NCBI RefSeq assembly: GCF_001941345.1
Contig: NZ_CP009251.1
Coordinates: 806,001-870,000 of the forward strand
Length of the DNA stretch: 64,000 bases
Source: Corynebacterium stationis
Lineage (GTDB): Bacteria > Actinomycetota > Actinomycetes > Mycobacteriales > Mycobacteriaceae
Direction of reading: 5' to 3'
Every line of letters starts with the position of its first letter. Position 1 is the first letter of the stretch. The notes below the pieces were generated by a model. It saw only the letters and a program-made list of their open reading frames with translations. It ran no database searches and was not told the DNA's origin. Positions 46,983 through 56,569 of this stretch are shown piece by piece. The translations under genes and the position numbers were made by a program.

Positions 46983-48902
46983 ATGGCACGAGGCAGAATT
47001 CCGGAGAGCGACATCCAAGCGATCCGCGAACGCGCCCCCATTGAGGAAATAGTGGGCGAGTATGTCCAGCTCAAGCCAGCTGGATATGACAGTTTGAAAG
47101 GACTATCTCCTTTTAAGGAAGAAAAGACTCCGTCTTTTCATGTGCGCCCCCAACGTGGTTATTATCACTGCTTTTCCACTGGCAATGGCGGCGACGTTTT
47201 CAAATTCCTCATGGAGATGGAACAAGTATCTTTCCCTGAGGCAGTAGAGACAGTAGCTCAGAAAATTGGCTACCACATCAATTATCAAGGTGGCACGACT
47301 GGCGCCCGGGATGAAAAACCTGGCACCCGTCAGCGGCTTGTGGCGGCTAATAAAGCCGCGCACGAATTCTATCGGCAGCAACTAGAAACTCCTGAGGCCG
47401 CTACAGCGCGTAATTTCTTGCTAGACCGTGGGTTTAGCCAGGACATTATCTACACCTTCGAATGCGGCTATGCACCAGGTGGCTGGGATACCACCACTAA
47501 GCATTTGCTGCGCAAGGGCTTTAGCTTTGAAGAGCTCGAAGCAGCCGGTATTACCAAGATGGGTAAACGTGGACCCATCGACCGTTTCCATCGCCGCCTG
47601 TTGTGGCCAATTAAAGATTTAGCCGGCAACGTCATTGGCTTTGGTGCTCGCAAGCTTTTTGATGACGACAAAATGGGCAAGTACATGAATACGCCGGAGA
47701 CGATGTTGTACAACAAGTCCAAGGTGTTATTCGGTCTCGATCTTGCCAAGCGCGAAATCGCGGCACAGCGCCAAGCAGTAGTGGTCGAAGGCTATACCGA
47801 TGTCATGGCGATGTACGCCGCGGGAGTCACCACCGCAGTCGCATCCTGTGGCACGGCCTTTGGCGGTCCGCACTTACAGGTGCTGCGCCGGTTGATGCTG
47901 GATGATTCCTATTTCAACGGGGAGCTCATCTACACCTTCGATGGCGACGAGGCCGGCCAAAAAGCCGCCATGCGCGCCTTTGAAGGCGAACAGAAGTTCA
48001 CCGGACAATCCTTCGTTGCCGTTGCTCCAGAAGGCATGGATCCCTGCGATCTGCGCTTGGAACGCGGCGATGCCGCCGTGCGCGAGCTAGTAGCTGACCG
48101 CATCCCGATGTTTGAGTTCGTCATTGAATCGGTCATCTCTGAATACCGCGTAGATACCGCTGAAGGTCGCCTGCAGGCGCTGCGCCGCGCGGTGCCTGTA
48201 GTTGCGCAAATTCGCGATGAACCACTGCAGCGTGAATACGCCCGCCGCTTAGCAGGCTGGGTGGGCTGGCCTGATCCCGATGAAGTCTTGCAACAAGTGC
48301 GCGCGGAGATGAAGAAGCCGAAAAAGCCGGAGCAGCGCCGCTCTATCTTGTCTGAATCGAAGGACAACCAGGTTCCGGCAACCGCCGCGCCGATGATTCG
48401 CCCGCCATCGCCACGGGAAACGCACCTGTGGCCGCAGCGTGAGGCGCTCAAGGTGGCGCTGCAATATCCTCAAGTGGCCGGTGCCTATTTTGATGGCGTT
48501 GACGAAGAAGCCTTTACCAATGAGGCCTACCGCATTGTTCGCAATGCGATTATTTCTGCCGGTGGTGCAACACAGGGCGCGCAGCAACCCACAGTGGAAT
48601 GGATCGCGAATGTCGCCGGTGAAATGTTGGATCTCACCGGCCGCAATTTCGTCTCTGAATTAGCCGTCGAAGAAATCTTGCCCACCGGGCTATCCATGAA
48701 AGATTACGCCGACATGGTGCTATCGCGCTTGCAGGAATCCCAAGTAGGCAACCACATCGCGGAGCTTAAAGCCCGCTTGGGCCGCATGCGTCCATCGGAA
48801 GATGAGGCAGCCTATAACTCGTTATTTGCTGACCTTGTCGCTTTGGAGCAAGCCCGCCGTGAGCTTAATAATCGTGCGTTCCGCGGCCCTAGGCCCTCGT
48901 AA
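46983..48902 (+). CDS. dnaG: DNA primase
   Basis: A 639-residue primase that makes RNA primers for replication. Zinc-binding-like N-terminal domain, RNA polymerase/TOPRIM domain (VVVEGYTDVMAMYAAG, then YTFDGDEAGQKAA with the acidic motif) and a C-terminal DnaB-binding domain. The zinc site is degenerate: S42, K45, C63 and T66 stand where C, H, C and C are expected, while the surrounding EKTPSFHVRP and YHCF are kept. Confidence 0.95.
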   Translation: MARGRIPESDIQAIRERAPIEEIVGEYVQLKPAGYDSLKGLSPFKEEKTPSFHVRPQRGYYHCFSTGNGGDVFKFLMEMEQVSFPEAVETVAQKIGYHINYQGGTTGARDEKPGTRQRLVAANKAAHEFYRQQLETPEAATARNFLLDRGFSQDIIYTFECGYAPGGWDTTTKHLLRKGFSFEELEAAGITKMGKRGPIDRFHRRLLWPIKDLAGNVIGFGARKLFDDDKMGKYMNTPETMLYNKSKVLFGLDLAKREIAAQRQAVVVEGYTDVMAMYAAGVTTAVASCGTAFGGPHLQVLRRLMLDDSYFNGELIYTFDGDEAGQKAAMRAFEGEQKFTGQSFVAVAPEGMDPCDLRLERGDAAVRELVADRIPMFEFVIESVISEYRVDTAEGRLQALRRAVPVVAQIRDEPLQREYARRLAGWVGWPDPDEVLQQVRAEMKKPKKPEQRRSILSESKDNQVPATAAPMIRPPSPRETHLWPQREALKVALQYPQVAGAYFDGVDEEAFTNEAYRIVRNAIISAGGATQGAQQPTVEWIANVAGEMLDLTGRNFVSELAVEEILPTGLSMKDYADMVLSRLQESQVGNHIAELKARLGRMRPSEDEAAYNSLFADLVALEQARRELNNRAFRGPRPS

Positions 48903-48914
48903 ACCCGAATGTTG

Positions 48915-48948
48915 CGAGGATTAAATACTCGAAGAAGTTTAATCCTCG
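48915..48948. terminator. Hairpin between convergent dnaG and the small minus-strand gene
   Basis: An 11-bp perfect stem (48915–48925 with 48938–48948), 12-nt loop, no T-run. May act on both strands. Confidence 0.45.
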
Positions 48949-49208
48949 TCGACTTCATAGATACGATCAGGGGATTGCTCCTGGTCGTTCTTCTTTTTCC
49001 TGCCACTATTGAGATCCTTAATCTCGCGCATGCGGGGATCTGGGTCTAAACGGTTGGCGATAGTTTTGCGCGTTGCGCTAACGGCGCTTTTAGCCACGGG
49101 GGAGTTGACGGTCTTTTCGTAGGCATTCTTGATCTGGTGGAAACGCTTGCGGCCAGCCTTGGTACCAAGCACATAACCTGCAGCAGCACCGACTACGAAT
49201 TGAAACAT
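48939..49208 (-). CDS. Small YtxH-like protein
   Basis: An 89-residue protein with a glycine-rich hydrophobic start (FVVGAAAGYVLGTKAGRKR), as in YtxH-type stress proteins, followed by a basic then acidic tail. It converges with dnaG. Role unknown. Confidence 0.65.
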   Translation of the reverse strand: MFQFVVGAAAGYVLGTKAGRKRFHQIKNAYEKTVNSPVAKSAVSATRKTIANRLDPDPRMREIKDLNSGRKKKNDQEQSPDRIYEVDED

Positions 49209-49814
49209 TATTTTGCTCTACTCCCTGTAGGTCTTGCGGATAAGCGAATTGTTCTTGTCCTAGCCTACCGGTTTCTTTCAGCCGATGAAGATGTCATCCA
49301 TTGCAAACTTTGGTTACTTTAATGAGCATCCGCACCACGTGGGGGATACTCATAGGGGTGAACTGTAACAATTCGGTTCCGGACTCTTCCCACGCTGATA
49401 GTTGCTCCGATAGTTTTAATCCCGTGGAGTTTGAATCACTGTTGCCACAGGCAACCTCAGCTGCGATTGCTACGGCCGCTTTGTTCGTGGCTAGCCATGC
49501 CATGGATCAAACCCAGCGAGCTTCAAAGCAGACGGAGAACGTGGAGATCCTCACTAGTCAAAGCCTCAGTAGGCTTAGAAGCAATTCGCTTTTCGATGCA
49601 CCATAAGTTCTAAATTCTTACACGAAATCCCGAATATAATCGGGCGAATTTGTGCTGTCTGAAAACAGTTGTCGGGTGAAAAACCGCAGCGCCTTGCAGG
49701 ATAACGGTAATACGCTGCCAATTCGAAATGAAAGTTTGGAAACATCGATCAGTTCTCTGTGGGGAATGCATGGTTGAATGGTTTTAGTTTCCAAATTGAT
49801 TAGTGAGGAGAAAA
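49209..49814. other. Long intergenic stretch
   Basis: About 600 bp before the epimerase gene. Only a doubtful small frame (49323–49606) lies here. It marks the change from the conserved core to the polysaccharide locus. Confidence 0.45.
49323..49606 (+). CDS. Doubtful small protein
   Basis: A 94-residue frame (ATG 49323; GTG 49359 also possible) with one mildly hydrophobic alanine-rich helix (about residues 53–64). No ribosome site or family is recognised. It could be noise. Confidence 0.25.
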
Positions 49815-51020
49815 ATGAGCAAGCCAAAGATTATGACGGTGTATGGCACCCGCCCTGAAGCAATCAAGGTTGCCCCTGTCATCAAGGCTCTGGAAGCCGA
49901 TGATCGCTTTGAATCGATCGCAGTGTCTACGGGTCAGCACAAGGAAATGCTGGAGCAGGTTAATTCCATGTTCGGCATCAAGCCTGCGTATGACCTCGGC
50001 CTAATGAAGCCGGGTCAAGGCCTCAACGAAATCGTTTCCCGTGCATTGGCAGGTCTCGATGAGATCATCACTGAGGTCGAGCCTGATGTAATCATCTCTC
50101 AGGGCGATACTTCAACTGCTATGGCTGCTGCAATGGCGGGCTTCCACCGTGGCGTAAAGATTGTTCACCTTGAGGCTGGTCTGCGCACAGGAGATATTTT
50201 CTCCCCATTTCCGGAAGAAGCTAACCGAAAGATTATCGGCCAGGTCGCTTCCCTCCATCTCGCTCCGACAGAAGGCTCACTTGAGAATCTGCGGATGGAA
50301 AATTTCCGTTCCAAGGACATTGTGGTCACCGGTAACACCGTGATTGACGCACTTCTGGAGGCTGCAAGCTGGGATACCACCTTCGCAGACCCGATGCTTC
50401 AGGAAGCTGCTGCATCAGATAAGCGCATGGTAGTTGTCACCACTCACCGCCGTGAGAACCTCGATGCTATGAAGGAAATCGGTGGTGCAATACAGGATCT
50501 TGCAACTGAGTACCCTGACATTAACTTCGCACTTCCATTGCACTTGAACCCCGCTGTGCGCCAAGCAGTGCTGCCTGAGGTTGAGAGCCTTGAGAACGTA
50601 ATCATTACAGACCCGCTTCCTTATGATCAGTTCACGAAGCTGCAAGGTCGTGCAACCATTATTCTGACCGACTCTGGTGGAGTTCAGGAAGAAGCACCTT
50701 CCTTGGGCAAACCAGTATTGGTTATGCGTCAGAATACCGAGCGTCCAGAGGCTGTTGTTGCCGGTACCGTAAAGCTGGTCGGCACCAACCGCTCCCTAAT
50801 CGTTGCGGAAGCCAAGTTACTTTTGGACGATGAGGCTGCTTTTGAAGCTATGGCTAATGCTGTTAATCCATACGGTGATGGCAAGGGGGCGGAGCGCTCA
50901 GTAGCTGCTATCGGCGCGCTATTGGGGCTGGGGGAGCGAGCCGAAAATTTTTCGCCGGGAACCGGGGTTGAAGAGGAGCGCATCCCACGGTTCGATGAAG
51001 TTCTCAATGATGGAAACTAG
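49815..51020 (+). CDS. wecB: UDP-N-acetylglucosamine 2-epimerase (non-hydrolysing)
   Basis: A 401-residue enzyme converting UDP-GlcNAc to UDP-ManNAc. TVYGTRPEAIKVAPVIKAL at the start, GQHKEML, ISQGDTSTAMAAA, HLEAGLRTGDIFSPFPEE and TDSGGVQEEAP are all intact. GAGGAG 5 nt before ATG 49815 decides the start. UDP-ManNAc would feed glycan or linkage-unit synthesis by the following genes. Confidence 0.94.
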   Translation: MSKPKIMTVYGTRPEAIKVAPVIKALEADDRFESIAVSTGQHKEMLEQVNSMFGIKPAYDLGLMKPGQGLNEIVSRALAGLDEIITEVEPDVIISQGDTSTAMAAAMAGFHRGVKIVHLEAGLRTGDIFSPFPEEANRKIIGQVASLHLAPTEGSLENLRMENFRSKDIVVTGNTVIDALLEAASWDTTFADPMLQEAAASDKRMVVVTTHRRENLDAMKEIGGAIQDLATEYPDINFALPLHLNPAVRQAVLPEVESLENVIITDPLPYDQFTKLQGRATIILTDSGGVQEEAPSLGKPVLVMRQNTERPEAVVAGTVKLVGTNRSLIVAEAKLLLDDEAAFEAMANAVNPYGDGKGAERSVAAIGALLGLGERAENFSPGTGVEEERIPRFDEVLNDGN

Positions 51021-51225
51021 CAACTAGTTTTGTGGTGTGAACAAAGCCCGAGTGACACGGATGGGTTGGACAACGAAATGCGGTGCGGTCTCGTCGTCTA
51101 ACTTCAGGGATTCTGGAGTGTTGCTAGGGTTTTGTCGTTGCCCTATTAATCGGATGAAGGGGCATTTGGGCGGACAGCGCTTTCGACGTGTAGTCCCAGC
51201 CTGCTTTCCAAGATATCGATGAATA

Positions 51226-51268
51226 AGAAAATCACCTCGTCATCTAGTGGAATGATGACGAGGTGATT
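51226..51268 (-). terminator. Rho-independent terminator of the tRNA-Asn gene
   Basis: A 15-bp perfect stem (51230–51244 with 51254–51268), 9-nt loop, followed on the minus strand by TTTTC. Confidence 0.85.
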
Positions 51269-51273
51269 ATTTG

Positions 51274-51346
51274 CTCCTCCAACTGGGCTCGAACCAGTGA
51301 CCCTTCGATTAACAGTCGAATGCTCTGCCAACTGAGCTATGGAGGA
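51274..51346 (-). tRNA. tRNA-Asn (GTT)
   Basis: A 73-nt cloverleaf: acceptor TCCTCCA/TGGAGGA with discriminator G, D-loop AGCTCAGTTGGCAGAGC, anticodon loop CTGTTAA (GTT), T-loop GGTTCGAGCC. CCA is not encoded. Located at the edge of the low-GC polysaccharide locus. Confidence 0.95.
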
Positions 51347-51605
51347 ATAGGTCGCTTAAGCTGAAGTTCATCCGCTCTCTGCAACGAGAATTAACTATAC
51401 AAGAGGTTGGGTGAATTGGACAAATCGGCAAGTAATTCAGTCTTTTTATGATGAACTAGGAGTGAGGAAATAAGGTGCGCAAGTTCGGTGAATTCATCGT
51501 GCTATTAAGGATTTGGCTTTAAGGTTAAGTGCACCTATAGACTTCTAAAGTGATATCTTTAGAAAATATTGTCTTGCGGGAATAAGAGTGTGAGGGAGCT
51601 AGTAA

Positions 51606-52907
51606 GTGAAAATACTGATCATTTCGCAGTACTGGGCTCCAGAAAACGGCGTCCCGCAGAGGCGGTGGTCGTGGCTCACTGGAATTCTCGAGAAGCAAGG
51701 ACATTCTGTAACTGTCATTGCTCCACCACCTCACTATAATCGAAGCCCTAGCCTGGGGGAGTGGTGGAAGTCTGGGTCGTTTCGGGCTCGGACGGAACAT
51801 GAGACTAATAATCACGCGGAGACTGTTGTACGTACTGGGTTTTTTCCGGCTGGACGGTCGCTAACTCAAAGGATCTTAAACCAAGCCGCAGTCGCGGCGG
51901 CTGCGCTCTGGGTAATCGGTAAAAAACCTGGGGTATTGCGAAATTATCAACCAGATTTGATAATCGGTTCAGTTCCTGCGCTCCCTACCTCGGTGGTCAC
52001 TTATCTTGCCTACAAGCGATTCAAGGCTCCTTATATCATCGATCTTCGGGATGCTTGGCCTGATTTGATCGGTGAACATGAACGATGGAATTCAGGATTG
52101 GGAAAACCATCGTTTCGGGAAAAGGTACTCTCTAGAGGCCCGGTGCAAGTTCTTGGTCTCATAACGAAATGGGCGATGAATTATAGCCTCCGAAAGTCGG
52201 ACGGTTTGATTGTCACCTCGTCGCGTCTTGGCGCAACGTTGCAGAATCGATTCGAGAAACATCGAAAGTTTGCAGACAAGCCAATCGCTGTTATTCGTAA
52301 CGTTTTCCCTCCTGAAATCAACCAACGCGTGTCGGCTCGTGAGGAACATTCTACTGACTGTCTGAACGTGTTGTATGCGGGAACTCTTGGGCGTGCCCAG
52401 AACTTAGCGAACGCGATCCGTGCTGTAGCAAAAGCTAAGGAATCGGGTTATCAGGTCAATCTGCGGTTTGTTGGTGCGGGGGCCGCACGTCAAGAATTAG
52501 TGCGTCTAGCTAAAGACTTGAATGTGAAAGTTGAATTCAGTTCCAAGCTTGCTGCGGATGAATTGGCTGAGCAATATAGCTGGGCGGATACTGCATTAGT
52601 GCATCTAACCGATTGGCCTGCTCTAGAACAAGCAGTCCCGTCAAAGACTTATGAGCTTATGAACCTAGGTATCCATATTAGTGCTGTCGCTTCGGGCGAG
52701 ACTATGGAATTGGTGGAGTCTCTTGATGCAGGTCATGTCGTAGCTCCTGAAACTCCAGAGGCGCTTGCGAAACTTTGGATGAAGCTTATCGATGAGCCTC
52801 AGTTGTTGGAAGTTTCCAAGCATGGCGCAAAATGGGTTGCGGAGGAGAGAGCGAACGTAGCACCACAAGAGATTTTGAGATTAATCGACAACTTTGAAAC
52901 TGATTGA
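51606..52907 (+). CDS. Glycosyltransferase, GT4 family (WbuB-like)
   Basis: A 433-residue GT-B enzyme. N-terminal LIISQYWAPENGVPQRRWSW and IIDLRDAWPDLIGEHERW; C-terminal nucleotide-sugar domain with VLYAGTLGRAQN and an E-x7-E-like region (VPSKTYELMNLG). Resembles WbuB, an acetamidosugar transferase of surface glycans. Start is GTG with GAGGGAG upstream. First gene of the plus-strand glycan cluster; the tRNA-Asn gene lies upstream. Confidence 0.88.
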   Translation: MKILIISQYWAPENGVPQRRWSWLTGILEKQGHSVTVIAPPPHYNRSPSLGEWWKSGSFRARTEHETNNHAETVVRTGFFPAGRSLTQRILNQAAVAAAALWVIGKKPGVLRNYQPDLIIGSVPALPTSVVTYLAYKRFKAPYIIDLRDAWPDLIGEHERWNSGLGKPSFREKVLSRGPVQVLGLITKWAMNYSLRKSDGLIVTSSRLGATLQNRFEKHRKFADKPIAVIRNVFPPEINQRVSAREEHSTDCLNVLYAGTLGRAQNLANAIRAVAKAKESGYQVNLRFVGAGAARQELVRLAKDLNVKVEFSSKLAADELAEQYSWADTALVHLTDWPALEQAVPSKTYELMNLGIHISAVASGETMELVESLDAGHVVAPETPEALAKLWMKLIDEPQLLEVSKHGAKWVAEERANVAPQEILRLIDNFETD

Positions 52908-52921
52908 TACTTTATAGACGA

Positions 52922-54445
52922 ATGAAATCCTACATTCAGCGTTTTTCTTTGGTGGTTAGTTTATTTGGAACCCACTTCTTGGAAGATCCTAATGATCTTT
53001 TTGTGAAAATTGGACAGAAGCTCCGTGTCCTTGGGATTTTAGTACCGCCTTTACGGTTGCCGACGCCTAGTCAACACGGTGAAGACTTGTATGAGCAAGG
53101 ACAGCTGACGCTAAGTGCGGACGCGTTCGAGCAAAGCGGCTTTCGCGGAAAAGCCAGAGCTCGGAAGATCAGGCGCCAACTTGCCGAGCTGGATTTTCCG
53201 ATTTCGAAGAGTAAGCCATTGGAAAGCAGTCGCGATCCAAAAAATGTGCTCTTCTATTTGACGAATTCTAAACCCTTCACGCAATCGGGATATACCGACC
53301 GTAGTCATTTCTTGCTGAAAGCACTGCAGAAACATGGTCTTAATGTATGTGCAGTTACTCGACTTGGATATCCCGTAGTTATTGGCGAATTTCCTATTAA
53401 AAGCCGCTTGACTGTCGACGGCATTGAATATAGGCAGATGCTGCCAACTATGTTTCCTCGAACCAAGGCGCAGCAGATTGAACTAGCTGTCACGATGCTA
53501 GTAGAAGAGGCTCGAGAATTCGACGCGGATATATTGCACACGACAACAGACTATAAGAACGCCATAATCGTTTCTCGTGCAGCCCACGAACTTAGGATAC
53601 CTTGGATCTATGAAACGAGGGGGGAGCTTCAAAAGACCTGGCTTTCCAAGAGAAAACCAGAATCTCAGATAATTGCTAAAGAGTCGGAATACTATATTGC
53701 AGCTGAAACCAAAGAGCTTGAGGCAATGCAGAACGCATCTGCTTTGATTCAGCTGAGTGACGTTTCGAAAAGAAATGCTGTAAGTCAAGGAATAGAAGAA
53801 GACAAGATCCGAATTGTTCCAAATGCTGTATCCAGTTCGGCGATCGGCCGTGAGTTCAATGAGGATGACATTCGCCAGGAACTTGGGCTGAGTGAGAATA
53901 AAGTGATCGTTGGTTCGATTACGTCTGTGGTTCAGTACGAAGGCTTAGACGACCTGATTAGAGCAATTGAGCTTTTACCGGATGTTCATTGCATCATTGT
54001 GGGTGAAGGCGAGGACAAATTGAGGTTAGAAGCTTTGGTAGATGAATTGAGCCTGGGAAAACGAGTGCAGTTTGTAGGCAAACAACCAGCTAAAACAATT
54101 TGGAAATGGTACGCTGCTCTCGATGTTTTTGTGATTCCCCGTAAAGACCAAGAGGTCTGCCGTACCGTGACACCAATCAAAACATTAATGGCACAAGCTA
54201 ATGGTGTACCGGTAGTCGCGTCTGATCTTCCTGCACTTCGCGAAGTCACGGGAAATTATGCAGTCTATTTCCCGGCTGAGATACCAGAGGGAATAGCGAA
54301 TGCGATACGCGAAGTTCTCAACATGGATCCAACGATCATCCGGCAGCAGGCAGAGAAAGCTAGGGATTGGGTACGTTCACGAACCTGGGATTCAAATGCG
54401 AGAAATCTGATTGAAGTGTATCGCTCAGGAATTGATTTATCCTAA
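52922..54445 (+). CDS. Glycosyltransferase, GT4 family
   Basis: A 507-residue protein. The first ~100 residues are basic and unassigned. Then a GT-B fold: YLTNSKPFTQSGYTDRSHF, IPWIYETRGELQKTW, SITSVVQYEGLDDLI and PIKTLMAQANGVPVVASD. It is clearly related to the GT4 domain of the large protein at 61343. The frame starts at a TTG (52904) overlapping the previous stop; ATG 52922 is preferred. Confidence 0.85.
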   Translation: MKSYIQRFSLVVSLFGTHFLEDPNDLFVKIGQKLRVLGILVPPLRLPTPSQHGEDLYEQGQLTLSADAFEQSGFRGKARARKIRRQLAELDFPISKSKPLESSRDPKNVLFYLTNSKPFTQSGYTDRSHFLLKALQKHGLNVCAVTRLGYPVVIGEFPIKSRLTVDGIEYRQMLPTMFPRTKAQQIELAVTMLVEEAREFDADILHTTTDYKNAIIVSRAAHELRIPWIYETRGELQKTWLSKRKPESQIIAKESEYYIAAETKELEAMQNASALIQLSDVSKRNAVSQGIEEDKIRIVPNAVSSSAIGREFNEDDIRQELGLSENKVIVGSITSVVQYEGLDDLIRAIELLPDVHCIIVGEGEDKLRLEALVDELSLGKRVQFVGKQPAKTIWKWYAALDVFVIPRKDQEVCRTVTPIKTLMAQANGVPVVASDLPALREVTGNYAVYFPAEIPEGIANAIREVLNMDPTIIRQQAEKARDWVRSRTWDSNARNLIEVYRSGIDLS

Positions 54446-54625
54446 AGAAATTTCGCAGTTAGTTTAAAAGCTCAAAAACCTCTGCCGACGTTGCCTGCCA
54501 GCCTAGTACGTTACGACGCGGAGTCGCACAATCCCGAGAGGAGAATACTGAAACTCATTCGTTTAACCAGCATGACCTAGCTAAATTCTCTTCTGAACCC
54601 TTTTATAGCGACGGTCCTGGGGATA

Positions 54626-55254
54626 TTTCGGTTTGAGTTGTATCACCAGGTTTTGAGTTTTGAGTAGGGGCGTGCTGCTTTGGTGTCTTTTGAGTTGAGG
54701 ACTGTGGGTGTGAAGCCAGCCTTGATGATTGCGTCTTTTTGTGAGTCCTCTGCCGCGAGGTGTGCGACGAGGTGACGGAGTCGTGAACCTGGGATGACGA
54801 CGTGTCCGGGGCGAATCCATTCGACTTTGGTGAAGAGTCTAGGGTCGTCGGCGAGGTCGGTCGCTAAGGGGATGAGTTGGTGATTGAGGAAGTGTTTGTC
54901 GCCTAGGTTTTGGTAGATGCATAGGTCGAAGGGCAGGGATTTCTTGTATAGCCTTGACAGTTTTCCAGGTAGAAAGTCTTTTCCCTCGGGTTGATTGGTT
55001 GGGTCGGTGTTGTTGTGCGCCGCGGCCAAGTACTTATCGGTTGCGGATTTGGGCAATGCGTTTAGGTCTAGCCGTGGGTTGACTCCAAAGACTATTGAGT
55101 CTGGGAAGTATTGTCCGTATAGGACTGCGGCGTATCCTCCGCCGGATGCTCCAAAAAGTATTGTTCGTTTGGTGTTGATGGAGTCGAGGGCATGTTGGAT
55201 AAGTGGCGCGAGGATTGGTGGGAGTTTTCCGATGTCCTTATTCCCCAAATACCA
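54626..55254. repeat. Direct repeat block 1, copy A (copy B at 55641–56269)
   Basis: 629 bp that read as identical to 55641–56269. It covers the C-terminal two thirds of the hydrolase genes plus 17 bp beyond their stops. Confidence 0.9.
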
Positions 55255-55560
55255 CGCAACTGTGACTTCCTGATTTCCTAGAGCCATGGTGGGGTCCGCG
55301 ACTGCAACTAAGTTTATGCCGGTATTGCGTGTTAGCCCATGGCCTAATAGGACAGGAACCGTTTTAGAGCTTCGGGGAACCGCTGCGTTGAAGTTGACGA
55401 GGGTGACGTTGGAGCCTCGGTTTTCGACATAGATGTCAATTATCTGGCTGCCGATTTGTATTGAGTGGACGCCTGACTGCAACTGTGCTGAAAGATATTC
55501 TTCCATAGAATAGTAGGTAAACTGAGTTTCCCACTTGGACAGATCTCGCTCTCTAGTCAT
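54643..55560 (-). CDS. Alpha/beta-hydrolase-like protein, copy A
   Basis: A 305-residue protein. A nucleophile-elbow motif GASGGGYAAVLYG (TILF strand before it) indicates an alpha/beta hydrolase or Asp2-like acyl enzyme, possibly acting on glycan acyl groups (inference). The start is taken at ATG 55560, because the same position starts the second copy; an upstream TTG at 55602 is in frame. Opposite in direction to the surrounding glycan genes. Residues 33–74 of the product's divergent window differ from copy B, while the rest is identical. Confidence 0.75.
   Translation of the reverse strand: MTRERDLSKWETQFTYYSMEEYLSAQLQSGVHSIQIGSQIIDIYVENRGSNVTLVNFNAAVPRSSKTVPVLLGHGLTRNTGINLVAVADPTMALGNQEVTVAWYLGNKDIGKLPPILAPLIQHALDSINTKRTILFGASGGGYAAVLYGQYFPDSIVFGVNPRLDLNALPKSATDKYLAAAHNNTDPTNQPEGKDFLPGKLSRLYKKSLPFDLCIYQNLGDKHFLNHQLIPLATDLADDPRLFTKVEWIRPGHVVIPGSRLRHLVAHLAAEDSQKDAIIKAGFTPTVLNSKDTKAARPYSKLKTW
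55380..55542. repeat. Direct repeat block 2, copy A (copy B at 56389–56551)
   Basis: 163 bp that read as identical to 56389–56551. It encodes the N-terminal part of the hydrolases (from DLSKWE onward). Confidence 0.9.
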
Positions 55561-55657
55561 ACGAAACAGGATATCTGAAAAGCGAAAGAATTCGACATCC
55601 AAATTCAGTAAAACAGTAGAGCATGGCCAGTATAAAAAGTTTTCGGTTTGAGTTGTA

Positions 55658-56569
55658 TCACCAGGTTTTGAGTTTTGAGTAGGGGCGTGCTGCTTTGGTG
55701 TCTTTTGAGTTGAGGACTGTGGGTGTGAAGCCAGCCTTGATGATTGCGTCTTTTTGTGAGTCCTCTGCCGCGAGGTGTGCGACGAGGTGACGGAGTCGTG
55801 AACCTGGGATGACGACGTGTCCGGGGCGAATCCATTCGACTTTGGTGAAGAGTCTAGGGTCGTCGGCGAGGTCGGTCGCTAAGGGGATGAGTTGGTGATT
55901 GAGGAAGTGTTTGTCGCCTAGGTTTTGGTAGATGCATAGGTCGAAGGGCAGGGATTTCTTGTATAGCCTTGACAGTTTTCCAGGTAGAAAGTCTTTTCCC
56001 TCGGGTTGATTGGTTGGGTCGGTGTTGTTGTGCGCCGCGGCCAAGTACTTATCGGTTGCGGATTTGGGCAATGCGTTTAGGTCTAGCCGTGGGTTGACTC
56101 CAAAGACTATTGAGTCTGGGAAGTATTGTCCGTATAGGACTGCGGCGTATCCTCCGCCGGATGCTCCAAAAAGTATTGTTCGTTTGGTGTTGATGGAGTC
56201 GAGGGCATGTTGGATAAGTGGCGCGAGGATTGGTGGGAGTTTTCCGATGTCCTTATTCCCCAAATACCAACCGAGGCGAATTTCTCCCAAAACCATGGTG
56301 GGATCAGAAACGGCTATCAGGTTAATTCCTACATCCTCGGTTAAGCCAGAGCCTCTAAAACTTGGCATGGTTTTTGTTGAAGGATTAGCCGCTGCGTTGA
56401 AGTTGACGAGGGTGACGTTGGAGCCTCGGTTTTCGACATAGATGTCAATTATCTGGCTGCCGATTTGTATTGAGTGGACGCCTGACTGCAACTGTGCTGA
56501 AAGATATTCTTCCATAGAATAGTAGGTAAACTGAGTTTCCCACTTGGACAGGTCACGCGCTCGAAACAT
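55658..56569 (-). CDS. Alpha/beta-hydrolase-like protein, copy B
   Basis: A 303-residue tandem copy of the gene at 54643. Same GASGGGYAAV motif and identical C-terminal ~190 residues. The central segment (about 119 bp) differs and is two codons shorter. ATG 56581 is also in frame. Being upstream in the minus direction, it could be co-transcribed with copy A. Confidence 0.75.
   Translation of the reverse strand: MFRARDLSKWETQFTYYSMEEYLSAQLQSGVHSIQIGSQIIDIYVENRGSNVTLVNFNAAANPSTKTMPSFRGSGLTEDVGINLIAVSDPTMVLGEIRLGWYLGNKDIGKLPPILAPLIQHALDSINTKRTILFGASGGGYAAVLYGQYFPDSIVFGVNPRLDLNALPKSATDKYLAAAHNNTDPTNQPEGKDFLPGKLSRLYKKSLPFDLCIYQNLGDKHFLNHQLIPLATDLADDPRLFTKVEWIRPGHVVIPGSRLRHLVAHLAAEDSQKDAIIKAGFTPTVLNSKDTKAARPYSKLKTW

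Noticed and set aside
51037..51222. Small gene after wecB
   Set aside because: No ribosome site or recognisable product; it lies in the gap before the tRNA terminator.
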